Assembly: GCF_000380985.1 (NCBI RefSeq)
Contig: NZ_KB905694.1
Coordinates: forward strand, 248,001-312,000
Direction of reading: 5' to 3'
Length of the DNA: 64,000 nt
Origin: Proteiniphilum acetatigenes DSM 18083
GTDB taxonomy: Bacteria > Bacteroidota > Bacteroidia > Bacteroidales > Dysgonomonadaceae
Below the pieces are notes generated by a model that saw nothing but the letters and a program-made list of their open reading frames with translations, searched no databases and was not told where the DNA came from. This document shows positions 36,184 to 43,803 of this stretch, piece after piece (position 1 is the stretch's first letter; each line of letters opens with the position of its first letter). Both the position numbers and the translations under genes were made by a program.

Positions 36184-36515
36184 AGTCTTGTTGTTTATTA
36201 TTCAATAAGTTGTAAATATATTGAATATTTTTTTGTTACTCCGTAATACTTTCTTGTATCATTATCTCTATATGACATTCGTAAACAGGGAATTTATCAC
36301 ATGCGTAAAAGACTTTATTTTTATCCGTTAGTCGCCTGTCCAATCTTCGATAACAATTCGATTCCATCAGACTATTTCATAATTCTTCTCGTTTACGGGA
36401 AAAGTTTCTTGCATTTTTCAATTCTTGCACAAGTTCGTCTGTTCAAAGGTAGTAAAAATTTTAAGTAGTATTTCCGTCCGTCTATCGCCAATATGATATT
36501 ATCAGGACTTTGTTT
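36184..36515. other. 332-base spacer with relic-like and repeated sequence
   Basis: No convincing gene. Read on the minus strand it has a -7-like box (TACCTTTG, near 36445-36452) followed by short broken frames, suggesting a decayed gene. Bases 36314-36334 repeat almost exactly (20 of 21) at 37647-37667 beside the arr fragment. A TTTACGAATGT word (36275-36285) is shared with the 39.3-kb spacer. Confidence 0.45.
36314..36334 (-). repeat. 21-base dispersed repeat, copy 1
   Basis: This copy differs at one base from 37647-37667. Both copies read, on the minus strand, CGACTAAYGG followed by an A/T-rich run (ATAAAAATAAA). Confidence 0.55.
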
Positions 36516-36950
36516 TCATACGTTCAGTTTACCATAACTATTGTTATATATTTTCCCTTTTTTGGGATGAGTAAATTTTAATCCTGACCATATTTCGTTA
36601 ATACTTAAGCAGGTGCTTTCAACAAGGCCAAAATCATAGCCCAGTTTTATTACTATTTTCAGGTTCAAGTCAGTTCCTAATTTCCCGGCTTTGGGCCAGG
36701 ATACCCGCATCATTCCGTCCGGTTTCGGGTGATTCTTTAGTTTGGGAAAGTGCTCGGCAAACTCTGACTGCGTTTTTACAAACAGATGTATGTAATCAAA
36801 TTCTTCTTCAATTGTGGTCGGAATGTCAAGCAAAGGCAGTTCAATATTGTCCATAGCTTTTGAGTCAGCATTTACGAAAAATGCTCTGTCATTTTGACTA
36901 ATGCCCATTTTTCGAGCTATTGTCCTTCTGGATGGTGTATCTTTAGTCAT
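36516..36950 (-). CDS. DUF3052-like protein
   Basis: The 144-residue protein starts with SRRTIARKMGISQNDRAFFVN and carries DYIHLFVKTQSEFAEHFPKL, GMMRVSWPKAGKLGTDLN and DFGLVESTCLSINEIWSGLKF. This order (short helix, F-hh-K-SEL, G-h-WhSWPK, T-DL, ID--WSGLKF) fits the small DUF3052-type family common in soil and gut bacteria. No catalytic residues are known. It has no membrane segment or signal peptide. Its neighbours are functionally unrelated. Confidence 0.75.
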   Translation of the reverse strand: MTKDTPSRRTIARKMGISQNDRAFFVNADSKAMDNIELPLLDIPTTIEEEFDYIHLFVKTQSEFAEHFPKLKNHPKPDGMMRVSWPKAGKLGTDLNLKIVIKLGYDFGLVESTCLSINEIWSGLKFTHPKKGKIYNNSYGKLNV

Positions 36951-36988
36951 TTGGCGGTTCGCTATTTCTCTATTAGTGTATTAATCTA

Positions 36989-37522
36989 TTATTTTTTCCG
37001 TTTGTAATGCAGTTGCGTTAACCCCGTGTCGTAGGTTTTTACACTTACAAGTTCAAGTTGTTGTTCGGGTCTTCCGTCTTTGAAAAGTCGTATCCCGTTA
37101 CCAACCAATACAGGGATAATTGAAATAACAAACTCGTCTATCAAGTCATTTTTCAAAAGTTCATTTATTATTTCCGCTCCACCGTCACAATAAATATTCT
37201 TTCCGTTTTCTGCTTTTAGTTGTTGGACTAATTCAGTTAGGTTTTTTGTATAGAATATTGTTCTTCCCACATTCGGCCTTTCTGTTCTTGTAATAACATA
37301 CACATTTCTTTCTCCGTTATCATAGTAAGAAGGGCCAATTTCTTTAAGAACCCAATCGTAAGTTCTTCTGCCAAGAATTATGGTGTCAATAGTTTTGGTA
37401 AATTCGTTATAACCATAATCTTCATCCTCTTTTTCTACTACTTTCAAAAAACTAAGGTCGTCATTGGGCTTGGCAATGTATCCGTCCAGACTTGTCGCTA
37501 TGTATATCGTTAATGTTCGCAT
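36989..37522 (-). CDS. Dihydrofolate-reductase-like (RibD C-terminal fold) protein
   Basis: The 177-residue protein begins TLTIYIATSLDGYIAKPNDDL and has FTKTIDTIILGRRTYDWV, RNVYVITRT, IYCDGGAEIINELLKNDLIDE and the end LVSVKTYDTGLTQLHYKR. This is the NAD(P)H-binding RibD_C/YyaP type that is widespread as single genes. It is probably a reductase, but the substrate is unknown and it is unlikely to be the main folate enzyme. It is the gene immediately downstream of the arr C-terminal fragment (17-base gap). Confidence 0.88.
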   Translation of the reverse strand: MRTLTIYIATSLDGYIAKPNDDLSFLKVVEKEDEDYGYNEFTKTIDTIILGRRTYDWVLKEIGPSYYDNGERNVYVITRTERPNVGRTIFYTKNLTELVQQLKAENGKNIYCDGGAEIINELLKNDLIDEFVISIIPVLVGNGIRLFKDGRPEQQLELVSVKTYDTGLTQLHYKRKK

Positions 37523-37539
37523 TGTTCTTTTATTATTAC

Positions 37540-37635
37540 TTAGTCCTCAATTGCTTCAATACCTTGCTCTGCAAGCTTTGCTAACCCTTCTTTCATTGCT
37601 TTTACTTGTTCCGGCGAATGTCCTTGCCATTTGGT
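37540..37635 (-). pseudogene. arr: C-terminal fragment of a rifampin ADP-ribosyltransferase
   Basis: A 31-codon open frame without a start codon reads TKWQGHSPEQVKAMKEG, then a helix and the end GIEAIED before TAA. This matches the C-terminal tail of Arr-2-like enzymes (a DW-GH-E segment and a final G---IED). The N-terminal part of such an enzyme lies on the same strand at 40499-40804. The two pieces are complementary apart from about 8-10 residues. A TAA lies directly upstream, so it cannot be translated alone as a functional protein. Confidence 0.6.
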
Positions 37636-37646
37636 TTATTCTCGCT

Positions 37647-37667
37647 TTTATTTTTATCCATTAGTCG
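37647..37667 (-). repeat. 21-base dispersed repeat, copy 2, beside the arr fragment
   Basis: It matches 36314-36334 at 20 of 21 positions. It overlaps the stop codon of the SRPBCC gene and lies 11 bases from the point where arr homology begins. Confidence 0.55.
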
Positions 37668-38098
37668 TTTTTCCAAGATTGTTCCATTAAGTCAAATCCT
37701 AATTGCCACCCCTTTTCACTCTCGGAAGCTGTTCCTTCAGGTAATTCTTTCAGTTCAGTGTCAATACCTTCTCCTTCCTGAATGAAAATCATTTTTGAAC
37801 CACCTTTTCCGTTTGAGTAAATTTCTATTGAAATAGTATCCACGATTGGTGAGAAATCCGGCATTGCACAAGTGTATTTGAGTTTGCCGGGGTGCTCTAT
37901 TTCCATATACTCTCCTGTCATTCTGTAGATTACCCCACCTTCTTCTCTGGTTATAGTATAATGTCCGCCAACCCGTAAGTCTATATCAAATTGAGTGTCT
38001 TGTGTCCACCAAACTCTCATTTCCCGGGGATTGGTAAATGCTCCGAAAACTTTTTCAGGAACTACGTTAAACTCTCTTTCTATTTTAAGTTTTTTCAT
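37661..38098 (-). CDS. SRPBCC/AHSA1-domain protein
   Basis: The 145-residue protein shows the family start KIEREFNVVPEKVFGAFTNP, followed by MRVWWTQ, FDIDLRVGGHYTI, MTGEYMEIEHPGKLKYT and the end SEKGWQLGFDLMEQSW. It is a helix-grip fold with a ligand pocket and no known activity. It is only distantly similar to the SRPBCC gene at 35372-35836. It is the last gene (in reading direction) of the segment that separates the two arr pieces, and its stop overlaps the 21-base repeat. Confidence 0.88.
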   Translation of the reverse strand: MKKLKIEREFNVVPEKVFGAFTNPREMRVWWTQDTQFDIDLRVGGHYTITREEGGVIYRMTGEYMEIEHPGKLKYTCAMPDFSPIVDTISIEIYSNGKGGSKMIFIQEGEGIDTELKELPEGTASESEKGWQLGFDLMEQSWKND

Positions 38099-38184
38099 TT
38101 TTCCCTTGTGTTGAATTTTCTTTTATTTGTGCTATTACGAAAAAAATAATGAAAAATAAATAAACAAGGTTGCCATGTGCTGTT

Positions 38185-38688
38185 TCATTGTTTTTTCCTT
38201 TTTAAAATGAGTGAACTCACCAATGCAACTATTAATCCGATGGGCAATACTTCCGAATAGGTAATCAAAATCACGAAAAGCGGATTTTTATACATTTCCC
38301 TGAAGTTTGCCATTTCTGCGGTTTTGGACTGCAAATCAGCCTCCGAACAGTTGTCCAAAACATAGGAAGTATATACGTCAATAAAGTCGGGAACAAACAA
38401 GTAATAATAAAACAACCAAACGACAACATACATTGTAGAGCCTAACAATGCAATTAAAACTCCTGTTTTAAAAGCTTTTCCAAAGGAAATAAATCCGTCA
38501 AGGTATTTGTTCCGGTAATTCCTGATACCAAAGAAAATGAGCGAGAAAAGCACCACCATGGCAGCATAGCCGAGAACATCATTACCCTTGAAATCGGGGT
38601 TACTGTACATCATATTTACCATTACGATCATATTGGCACATAAGATTGTCCCGATGATCAGACCAAAAATCAATACTATTTTTCTCAT
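38185..38688 (-). CDS. DUF4199 membrane protein
   Basis: I start at the ATG giving MRKIVLIFGLIIGTILC, 13 codons inside the longest frame, because the longer lead is charged and lacks a role. The 167-residue protein has four membrane segments. It matches DUF4199: GYAAMVVLFSLIFFGIRNYR, FISFGKAFKTGVLIALLGS, VVWLFYYYLF and a cytoplasmic KRKKQ end. Function is unknown. It is found with a membrane-tethered LuxR regulator 114 bases upstream, a pairing that suggests a regulatory unit. Confidence 0.85.
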   Translation of the reverse strand: MRKIVLIFGLIIGTILCANMIVMVNMMYSNPDFKGNDVLGYAAMVVLFSLIFFGIRNYRNKYLDGFISFGKAFKTGVLIALLGSTMYVVVWLFYYYLFVPDFIDVYTSYVLDNCSEADLQSKTAEMANFREMYKNPLFVILITYSEVLPIGLIVALVSSLILKRKKQ

Positions 38689-38801
38689 CTGTTTAATTTT
38701 TAAAATTCGCTGCAAAACTAAAATCAAAAAATGAGATTGGGGTCATACTTTAGTTTCAAAATTTGATTTTCAATGAGTTTCATACTAAAGCATGAGTCTT
38801 A

Positions 38802-39269
38802 TTACTCTATTATTTTCAGTCTTTTAGCCTTATCTATTGCCTGTGTTCTGCTTTTCACGTCCATTTTTAAATAGAGGTTGGAAACGTGAGTTTTTATCGT
38901 ACTCAATGAGAGAAATAAACTTTCTGCAATGTCCGTATTGCTGTATCCCTTTGACAAAAGCTGCAGTACTTCATATTCACGACTGCTTAAATTGAGTTTC
39001 TTCAATTCGGTTTCGTTGATTGTAAACTCTTCGGGTTGAGCTACAAATACTTCTTTCTCTACAATTACGGTTTGCACTTTGGGTTTTACAAGCTGTGTTG
39101 CTACCCAAATCCCCAATACTGTAAAAAAGACTGCAACAAGACCGATATAGATATCTATAGCGTTGTCAACGATTAAGAATTTCCATTGCAACCATTTCAG
39201 AACAAAAATCAAAATCGCTAATACCAATCCGTATAAAATGATATGTCTAAAGTCTCTTAAGAGTGTCAT
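38802..39269 (-). CDS. Membrane-anchored LuxR-type transcription factor
   Basis: The 155-residue protein has two membrane helices (IILYGLVLAILIFVLKW and IYIGLVAVFFTVLGIWVA), a short linker, and a GerE/LuxR helix-turn-helix at residues about 92-150. The HTH reads LNLSSREYEVLQLLSKGYSN, ESLFLSLSTIKTHVSNLYLK, then MDVKSRTQAI. There is no receiver domain. DNA-binding while membrane-tethered, probably sensing the adjacent DUF4199 protein or the envelope, is inferred. It likely controls itself and the DUF4199 gene downstream. Confidence 0.88.
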   Translation of the reverse strand: MTLLRDFRHIILYGLVLAILIFVLKWLQWKFLIVDNAIDIYIGLVAVFFTVLGIWVATQLVKPKVQTVIVEKEVFVAQPEEFTINETELKKLNLSSREYEVLQLLSKGYSNTDIAESLFLSLSTIKTHVSNLYLKMDVKSRTQAIDKAKRLKIIE

Positions 39270-39290
39270 TGTTTATTTTGGGTTATGCTG

Positions 39291-39434
39291 TTAAGTTTGT
39301 TTGCCGCTACCGTCCAATTTACGCAATATACAACATTCGTAAATACGAGATCTATTTTGCGTACACCAATCTTTGCGACATTCTTTTCTAAACGCAAATA
39401 TATATGCATCAGGTAAATTATCCAAAATACTCAT
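39291..39434 (-). CDS. Short ORF, possible relic or small protein
   Basis: The 47-residue frame reads MSILDNLPDAYIFAFRKECR, then KDWCTQNRSRIYECCIL and a basic end. It has four Cys residues and is rich in Arg/Lys. The first ~20 residues recur as a degraded copy (SILDSLSDTAIFV) right beside the arr N-terminal fragment. That shows it was once part of a repeated unit. No family is recognised and no ribosome binding site decides the matter, so it may not be expressed. Confidence 0.25.
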   Translation of the reverse strand: MSILDNLPDAYIFAFRKECRKDWCTQNRSRIYECCILRKLDGSGKQT

Positions 39435-39457
39435 TTCTATTCTTTTGCATTTATGCG
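39383..39457 (-). repeat. 75-base dispersed repeat, copy A
   Basis: It aligns with 40432-40503 over its whole length, at roughly three quarters identity by eye. Translated similarity is also kept (KCKR, SILD-L-D, IF), implying common descent of a coding segment. Confidence 0.6.
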
Positions 39458-39609
39458 TATTTTGTTGTTTTTGGGGGGCTTATAATAGCTCGCCAATCTG
39501 CCTATTACCAATAGGACATTAGCTGATTTTCCATCCACCGCCTTTTTGGATGTAATTTTGAATACACTTGTTTCTAACGGGTTCGGGGTTTATGTTTAGA
39601 GTATAAAGT

Positions 39610-40416
39610 TTAATACTGGTAATTAGCTTTTATATTAATATTATACTTTCTATGTTCCGTCATAAAGTCTTTTGTAATCAAACTGCTAAAAGCAGGATTA
39701 TCTACTTCAGAGAGGTCTATATTAACAAAACAAAGCATTTCTTCATTACCCGCGTAAGCCAAGACCTTTCCATCAGGACTCACAATCTGACTTTTACCAC
39801 AATATGATTCAAACTCTCCATCAAACTTTTCGGTACCAATTCGATTACAACTAACATAAAAACATTGGTTTTCCAATGCCCGTATAGGAATAATTGTGGG
39901 AGTAACTTCTCCGCCAAAACATGCGGAATGGCAAATGATACTCACTCCTTGCAACTTTAAATCAGAACTTAGAGGTGCAAACCATACATCAAAACAAATT
40001 GTCAGGCCGACCTCTCTTCCTCCACAATTACACGAGATAATACTATTTCCTGATACAAAAGCTCGTTTCTCATAATCCGGTAAATGAATTTTTCGGTAAG
40101 AACCTATTAATCCCTCAGGACCAACGATAATTGAAGTGTTGTAAAGCTTACCTTCACTTAACTCAGGTATTGTTCCTGTTATATATCCGCCGCTTTTCTT
40201 TGCCATATTTGTTAAACAACAAACAGTGTGGCTTTCATCTAAGTTTTCGGCAAAAGGAATTAATTCTTCTACTGATTCAAAAGCGTATCCACTTGTAAAT
40301 AATTCAGGAAGAACCAATAAATCAAATTTTGAATCTTTGATTTTTGAGTCTATATAAGATAAATTTGCCTCTCTATCTCTCCAAAAAACATCATATTGAA
40401 AAAAACCGATCTTCAT
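39610..40416 (-). CDS. Carbon-nitrogen hydrolase (nitrilase superfamily, omega-amidase-like)
   Basis: The 268-residue enzyme has the complete Glu-Lys-Cys triad: LLVLPELFTSGY with Glu38, GSYRKIHLPDYE with Lys109, and GLTICFDVWFAP with Cys141. Length is normal. The pattern (GDxYRKxHLP then CFD) fits the omega-amidase/YafV branch that hydrolyses alpha-keto-amides. The exact substrate is open. It is the first gene, in reading direction, of the segment between the two arr fragments. Confidence 0.9.
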   Translation of the reverse strand: MKIGFFQYDVFWRDREANLSYIDSKIKDSKFDLLVLPELFTSGYAFESVEELIPFAENLDESHTVCCLTNMAKKSGGYITGTIPELSEGKLYNTSIIVGPEGLIGSYRKIHLPDYEKRAFVSGNSIISCNCGGREVGLTICFDVWFAPLSSDLKLQGVSIICHSACFGGEVTPTIIPIRALENQCFYVSCNRIGTEKFDGEFESYCGKSQIVSPDGKVLAYAGNEEMLCFVNIDLSEVDNPAFSSLITKDFMTEHRKYNINIKANYQY

Positions 40417-40431
40417 AAATCTAATTTCTCA

Positions 40432-40503
40432 CTTATTCAACACAAATATAGCTGTATCGGATAAACTGTCCAAAATGCTTATCGCCATTCTTTTACATTT
40501 ACG
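40432..40503 (-). repeat. 72-base dispersed repeat, copy B, at the end of the arr N-fragment
   Basis: Homologous to 39383-39457. Its edge meets the last arr-like codons within a few bases, so it marks the break in arr. Confidence 0.6.
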
Positions 40504-40804
40504 GATGTTTTGAACGGTAAGACATTGTTGGATTGCCGGGAAATTTTTTGTCAGTCAAGTCAGGGTCGTCCTCGATTGTTCCTGTTGGTTCTACTAAATA
40601 AACTCTTTCCCGTCCTTCACCCAATACAAGTTCAGCACCCCAAACAGCAGCGTCCAAAGTTGCTGCCAGATAGATATATTTCGCTTTATTATTTCGTCCA
40701 TAGTTTGAGCTAATACCTGTTTCTATCAAGTCGCCATTTTTCAGGTCAACTTTTGTCCCGTGAAAGTAAGTCTGAGAAAAAGGACTTTGAGCAGGAAATT
40801 TCCA
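40499..40804 (-). pseudogene. arr: N-terminal fragment of a rifampin ADP-ribosyltransferase
   Basis: An open frame of 101 codons starts directly after a TAA with no ATG. It reads SPFSQTYFHGTKVDLKNGD, then GISSNYGRNNKAKYIYLAAT, LDAAVWGAELVLGEGRERVY, VEPTGTIEDDPDLTDKKFPG and NPTMSYRS. It then breaks off into a repeat at the point where Arr proteins continue with EPLRIVG. The NAD-binding His/Tyr region and EDDPN-type motif are well preserved. Arr inactivates rifampin. Here the start codon and the last ~40 residues are missing, so activity is not expected from this piece. The matching tail lies at 37540-37635. Confidence 0.75.
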
Positions 40805-40858
40805 TTACCAATAGTTTGGATTATATGTATTGGATTTTAACTCGTTGCCAAAATACAC

Positions 40859-41266
40859 CTATGTCCATAGTGAAGTTATAAACATCGGTGCTTTTTCATC
40901 TCCGATTTCAAACCCCATATTTTTATAAAATGGCGTTTCTTTCTCATACGCAATTAACACGATCCGGAGATAATCCTTGTATTTGTCCTTGACATAGTTT
41001 ACTAAACTTTTTCCAATTCCTTTCCCTTGAAATTCAGGGTTTATCAATAAATAATGCACGTAGGCTGTCATAATTCCGTCATCTAACACATTAATAAGTC
41101 CTACTAATCTTTCTCCATCCCAAGCTGTGAAAACAGAAGAAGAGTTTTCCATTGCAATTACCAACTTATCGGGATAATTGCCCGAGGACCAATTCACCGA
41201 AAGAAATAAGTCTTTTAATTCATTTTCCGAGAAGTTTTTAGTTGTTTTGTATTGAATTTCTTTCAT
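40859..41266 (-). CDS. GNAT-family N-acetyltransferase
   Basis: The 135-residue protein has the GNAT fold: SSSVFTAWDGERLVGLINVL, AYVHYLLINPEFQGKGIGKS with the acetyl-CoA loop QGKGIG, and LIAYEKETPFYKNMGFEIG. It is of the small, single-domain kind common in cassette-like arrays. Substrate is unknown. It lies downstream of another GNAT gene at 41349-41804. Confidence 0.9.
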   Translation of the reverse strand: MKEIQYKTTKNFSENELKDLFLSVNWSSGNYPDKLVIAMENSSSVFTAWDGERLVGLINVLDDGIMTAYVHYLLINPEFQGKGIGKSLVNYVKDKYKDYLRIVLIAYEKETPFYKNMGFEIGDEKAPMFITSLWT

Positions 41267-41348
41267 ATTTATAAACCTGTTTTGTTGAGTTTTCGTATCC
41301 CGCTTGTCTATAACGGTGTATTATTTATGAATTCTAATGTTCCTTTCC

Positions 41349-41804
41349 TTAATATAGCCTTTTGGCAAAACAAAGGCTTTTTTCCATACCTTTATATTGT
41401 CCGTAATTGGGAACTTGAATGTAATTGTTCCTTTTATAGAGTCCTATAGCTTCAGGTAGCATAGTCCCTGTTTCCAAAATGCTTTTTTTATATCCTAACT
41501 CTTTTGCCCAGGTTTCTAGTTCTATCAATATTTTAGTTCCAACTCCTTTTTTCCGTGTATTTTTGGATACGAACATCCTTTTTATTTCGATTGTATCGTG
41601 GTCATATTTTCGTATCGCACCACAACCGATAGCTTTTTTATCAATATATACAACAATTACGTGTTTTATGGATTCAAGCTTATTGTATTGTTTGCATTCA
41701 GAATGAACTTTTTCGTCTCCACATGTCAAATGATCTTCCAATTCAGAAACTAACTTACGAAAATCTTCATTTTCAGAATTTGTCCGTTCAACTTCAATTG
41801 TCAT
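41349..41804 (-). CDS. GNAT-family N-acetyltransferase
   Basis: The 151-residue protein shows KHVIVVYIDKKAIGCGAIRK, IEIKRMFVSKNTRKKGVGTK (acetyl-CoA loop RKKGVG) and KSILETGTMLPEAIGLYKRN with the NYIQVPNYGQY end. This last block is typical of the PA4794/YjdJ-like branch that acts on peptides or small amines. No close paralogy with the neighbouring GNAT gene is visible. Confidence 0.9.
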   Translation of the reverse strand: MTIEVERTNSENEDFRKLVSELEDHLTCGDEKVHSECKQYNKLESIKHVIVVYIDKKAIGCGAIRKYDHDTIEIKRMFVSKNTRKKGVGTKILIELETWAKELGYKKSILETGTMLPEAIGLYKRNNYIQVPNYGQYKGMEKSLCFAKRLY

Positions 41805-41909
41805 ATCTTGTTCTGTATTAAATTTCTCAAATAAAATTCCCCTTTAATTTACGCACCTATAACATATTGATAAATAAAGAATTAGTTACGAACCTTTAAT
41901 TACATTAAT

Positions 41910-42740
41910 TCATTCTTTTATTGCATTTATCAATACAAACGGAATACTTAATCTAAGTTTTCCCAATAATTTGGCTTGTTGATTCAATTTTTCTTCAATA
42001 ATATCAAAAATCTTTTCGACTGACTCCATTGGTAAAAGTTTTCTCCATGAACCCATAAATGCAATTCGGATAAAATAATGATTCAACATAGCTGTTCCAT
42101 CTGAAAACAAATAATCAAATTGATCGTATTCCAAATCTTTTATTCTGAAACCATTTTCCTGTAATTTATATGTTATTGTTTTAACATCGGGACGTTTTTG
42201 AGAAATATGCTGATTGACAGACTCTATTTCTTTTTGTAATCCGAGTTCAGTAAGCGTTTCTTTCAACATATCATAGAACTCAAACATACTTGTATCTAAA
42301 TTCATTGTTTGAACGAATTGACCTCTTTTCTTTATGATTCTGGCACATTCACGAAACACTTGATCTATGTCTCTAACATTATTCGTGCCATTATTGCTTG
42401 TTATCAAGTCTATAGAGTTGTTTTTTAGTGGTATTGACTCTGCTGCTCCGTCAATAAGTGTGACATTATCGATGCCATAAATCTCCAATTTTTTCTTTGT
42501 CCGCACAGCAGCTTCTTTCCAAGGATCTATTCCGTAAACGATAGAACTATTTCCCAGTCGCATCGCTATTTCTGTAAGTGGAAAGCCAGTTCCAAAACCA
42601 ATATCAATAGCCGAAATAGTATGTTTATAATCAATGTAGTCAAGTAATTTTAATCCGAATGGGGCAGACCAAATAGGTAATTCGTCCCCGACATCAGCAT
42701 ATTTAGTCAAATCGTAATCGTCCTCTGTATATTTTTTCAT
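41910..42740 (-). CDS. Class I SAM-dependent methyltransferase
   Basis: The 276-residue protein has motif I SAIDIGFGTGFPLTEIAMRL, the acidic post-I segment VYGIDPWKEAAVRTK, VTLIDGAAESIPLKNNSIDL and ITSNNGTNNVRD (motif IV-like). This is a UbiE/COQ5-like small-molecule methyltransferase fold. The C-terminal 120 residues are not recognisable. Substrate unknown. It is flanked by stand-alone GNAT and VOC genes, so no pathway context helps. Confidence 0.9.
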   Translation of the reverse strand: MKKYTEDDYDLTKYADVGDELPIWSAPFGLKLLDYIDYKHTISAIDIGFGTGFPLTEIAMRLGNSSIVYGIDPWKEAAVRTKKKLEIYGIDNVTLIDGAAESIPLKNNSIDLITSNNGTNNVRDIDQVFRECARIIKKRGQFVQTMNLDTSMFEFYDMLKETLTELGLQKEIESVNQHISQKRPDVKTITYKLQENGFRIKDLEYDQFDYLFSDGTAMLNHYFIRIAFMGSWRKLLPMESVEKIFDIIEEKLNQQAKLLGKLRLSIPFVLINAIKE

Positions 42741-42770
42741 CGTTGGTATCGTTTCTCATTCTCCTTTTAA

Positions 42771-43163
42771 TTATAATTTTTTGGCAAATGCAATTATGTG
42801 CCCATCCAAATCAGCAAAATAGCTAACCTTATCACCCCAATCTCTGTCTTCAATCGGACTGATAAGTTTTGCTCCGCTGTTAATCGCATTGTCAGACTCG
42901 AGTTCTATGTCTTCCACATACAAATAAAGTTCACATCTTGGTATGCCGTTTCCCTGATCCGGATGTGGTGTTCTGCCCGAAAGAATTTTTGCAATTCCTT
43001 TGTTTGGCATCAATCCTAATTTACAGTTTTCGGCAAGTCGGAATTCTGTCATTCCCGAAACATTCAAATCAGGGTGCCGTCGGAATATTTTTGTATAAAA
43101 ATCCGCGCTTGCTTGCTGGTCGTTCACATAAAGAACGGTTTCTATAAGTTGAATGTGTTTCAT
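42771..43163 (-). CDS. VOC-superfamily protein
   Basis: The 130-residue protein has paired VOC modules: IQLIETVLYVNDQQASADFY and KIF, then GIPRCELYLYVEDIELESDN, and the end WGDKVSYFADLDGHIIAFAK. This GD--YF-D-DGH--AF ending is typical of glyoxalase/lactoylglutathione-lyase-like proteins. It may be a dioxygenase-fold or antibiotic-binding protein. Its gene ends 30 bases before the methyltransferase start. Confidence 0.88.
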   Translation of the reverse strand: MKHIQLIETVLYVNDQQASADFYTKIFRRHPDLNVSGMTEFRLAENCKLGLMPNKGIAKILSGRTPHPDQGNGIPRCELYLYVEDIELESDNAINSGAKLISPIEDRDWGDKVSYFADLDGHIIAFAKKL

Positions 43164-43165
43164 TT

Positions 43166-43465
43166 TTATTCGTTCAGTCTCTCTTCAATATCCATACTTT
43201 GATGAAGTATTCTGATTATTTCCACTATTTTATCCGACTCCCTGTATCTGTAAAATATCAAATGAGATTTTACTTTGGAACATCTGTAGTTTTTTCGAAC
43301 ATGATTGAAATCTCTTCCCGATAACGGATTCTTTGCAATATACTCAATTTCGTCAAAAATCAGATTATAATACCTGTCAGCCTGTTCCACACACCAGGTT
43401 TCAACCGTATAAAGCCAGATGTTTTCAATATCTTCAAATGCTTTCCCGCTTATCTCAAATTTCAT
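43166..43465 (-). CDS. RelE/ParE-family toxin
   Basis: The ATG giving MKFEISGKAFEDIENIWLYT is the better start; the longer frame adds 16 residues inside the antitoxin gene. The 99-residue product has the ParE core: AFEDIENIWLYTVETWCVEQ, PLSGRDFNHVRKNYRC and SHLIFYRYRESDKIVEIIRI with the final LHQSMD. ParE proteins poison gyrase. It starts 11 bases inside the antitoxin gene, the usual coupled order. Confidence 0.9.
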   Translation of the reverse strand: MKFEISGKAFEDIENIWLYTVETWCVEQADRYYNLIFDEIEYIAKNPLSGRDFNHVRKNYRCSKVKSHLIFYRYRESDKIVEIIRILHQSMDIEERLNE

Positions 43466-43709
43466 CGTGTAGATACTTGGAATGAAGATGAGAGAGTGCT
43501 TCTTCTCTGTCAAAATTTGAAATTATTCCCGATTTCTCTCCTGCTTTCAACTCGTTTACAAGAATTTTAGCCTTGTTTTCCTGCTGTTCAAACAAACGTA
43601 AAGCGGTTCTTACCACTTCACTTGCCGATGCATATTTTCCCGATTTGACTTGTTCGTTTATAAAGTTCTCAAAATATTCTCCGAGTAATATAGATGTGTT
43701 TTTAGCCAT
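43455..43709 (-). CDS. ParD/CopG-type antitoxin
   Basis: The 84-residue protein begins KNTSILLGEYFENFINEQVK and has SGKYASASEVVRTALRLFEQ, the ribbon-helix-helix of type II antitoxins of the ParD/CC2985 branch. The rest is an acidic toxin-binding tail. It neutralises the overlapping ParE-type toxin and probably represses its own promoter in the spacer at 43710-43803. Confidence 0.9.
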   Translation of the reverse strand: MAKNTSILLGEYFENFINEQVKSGKYASASEVVRTALRLFEQQENKAKILVNELKAGEKSGIISNFDREEALSHLHSKYLHDEI

Positions 43710-43803
43710 AATTATTTTTCCTTATTAACCTCTACAAAAATACCAATTTATGGTATTATCGCAAAATTTAATCTGTTTTTTATTGAATATTATGGTCTTC
43801 TAT

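Larger units (their letters stand above)
39270..39609. other. 340-base spacer with a short ORF and a dispersed repeat
   Basis: There is no ordinary gene. On the minus strand it holds a 47-codon ORF (39291-39434) and a 75-base repeat (39383-39457) also found at 40432-40503. A TTTACGAATGT word (39335-39345) is shared with the 36.2-kb spacer. It probably consists of remnants of former cassettes. Confidence 0.5.
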
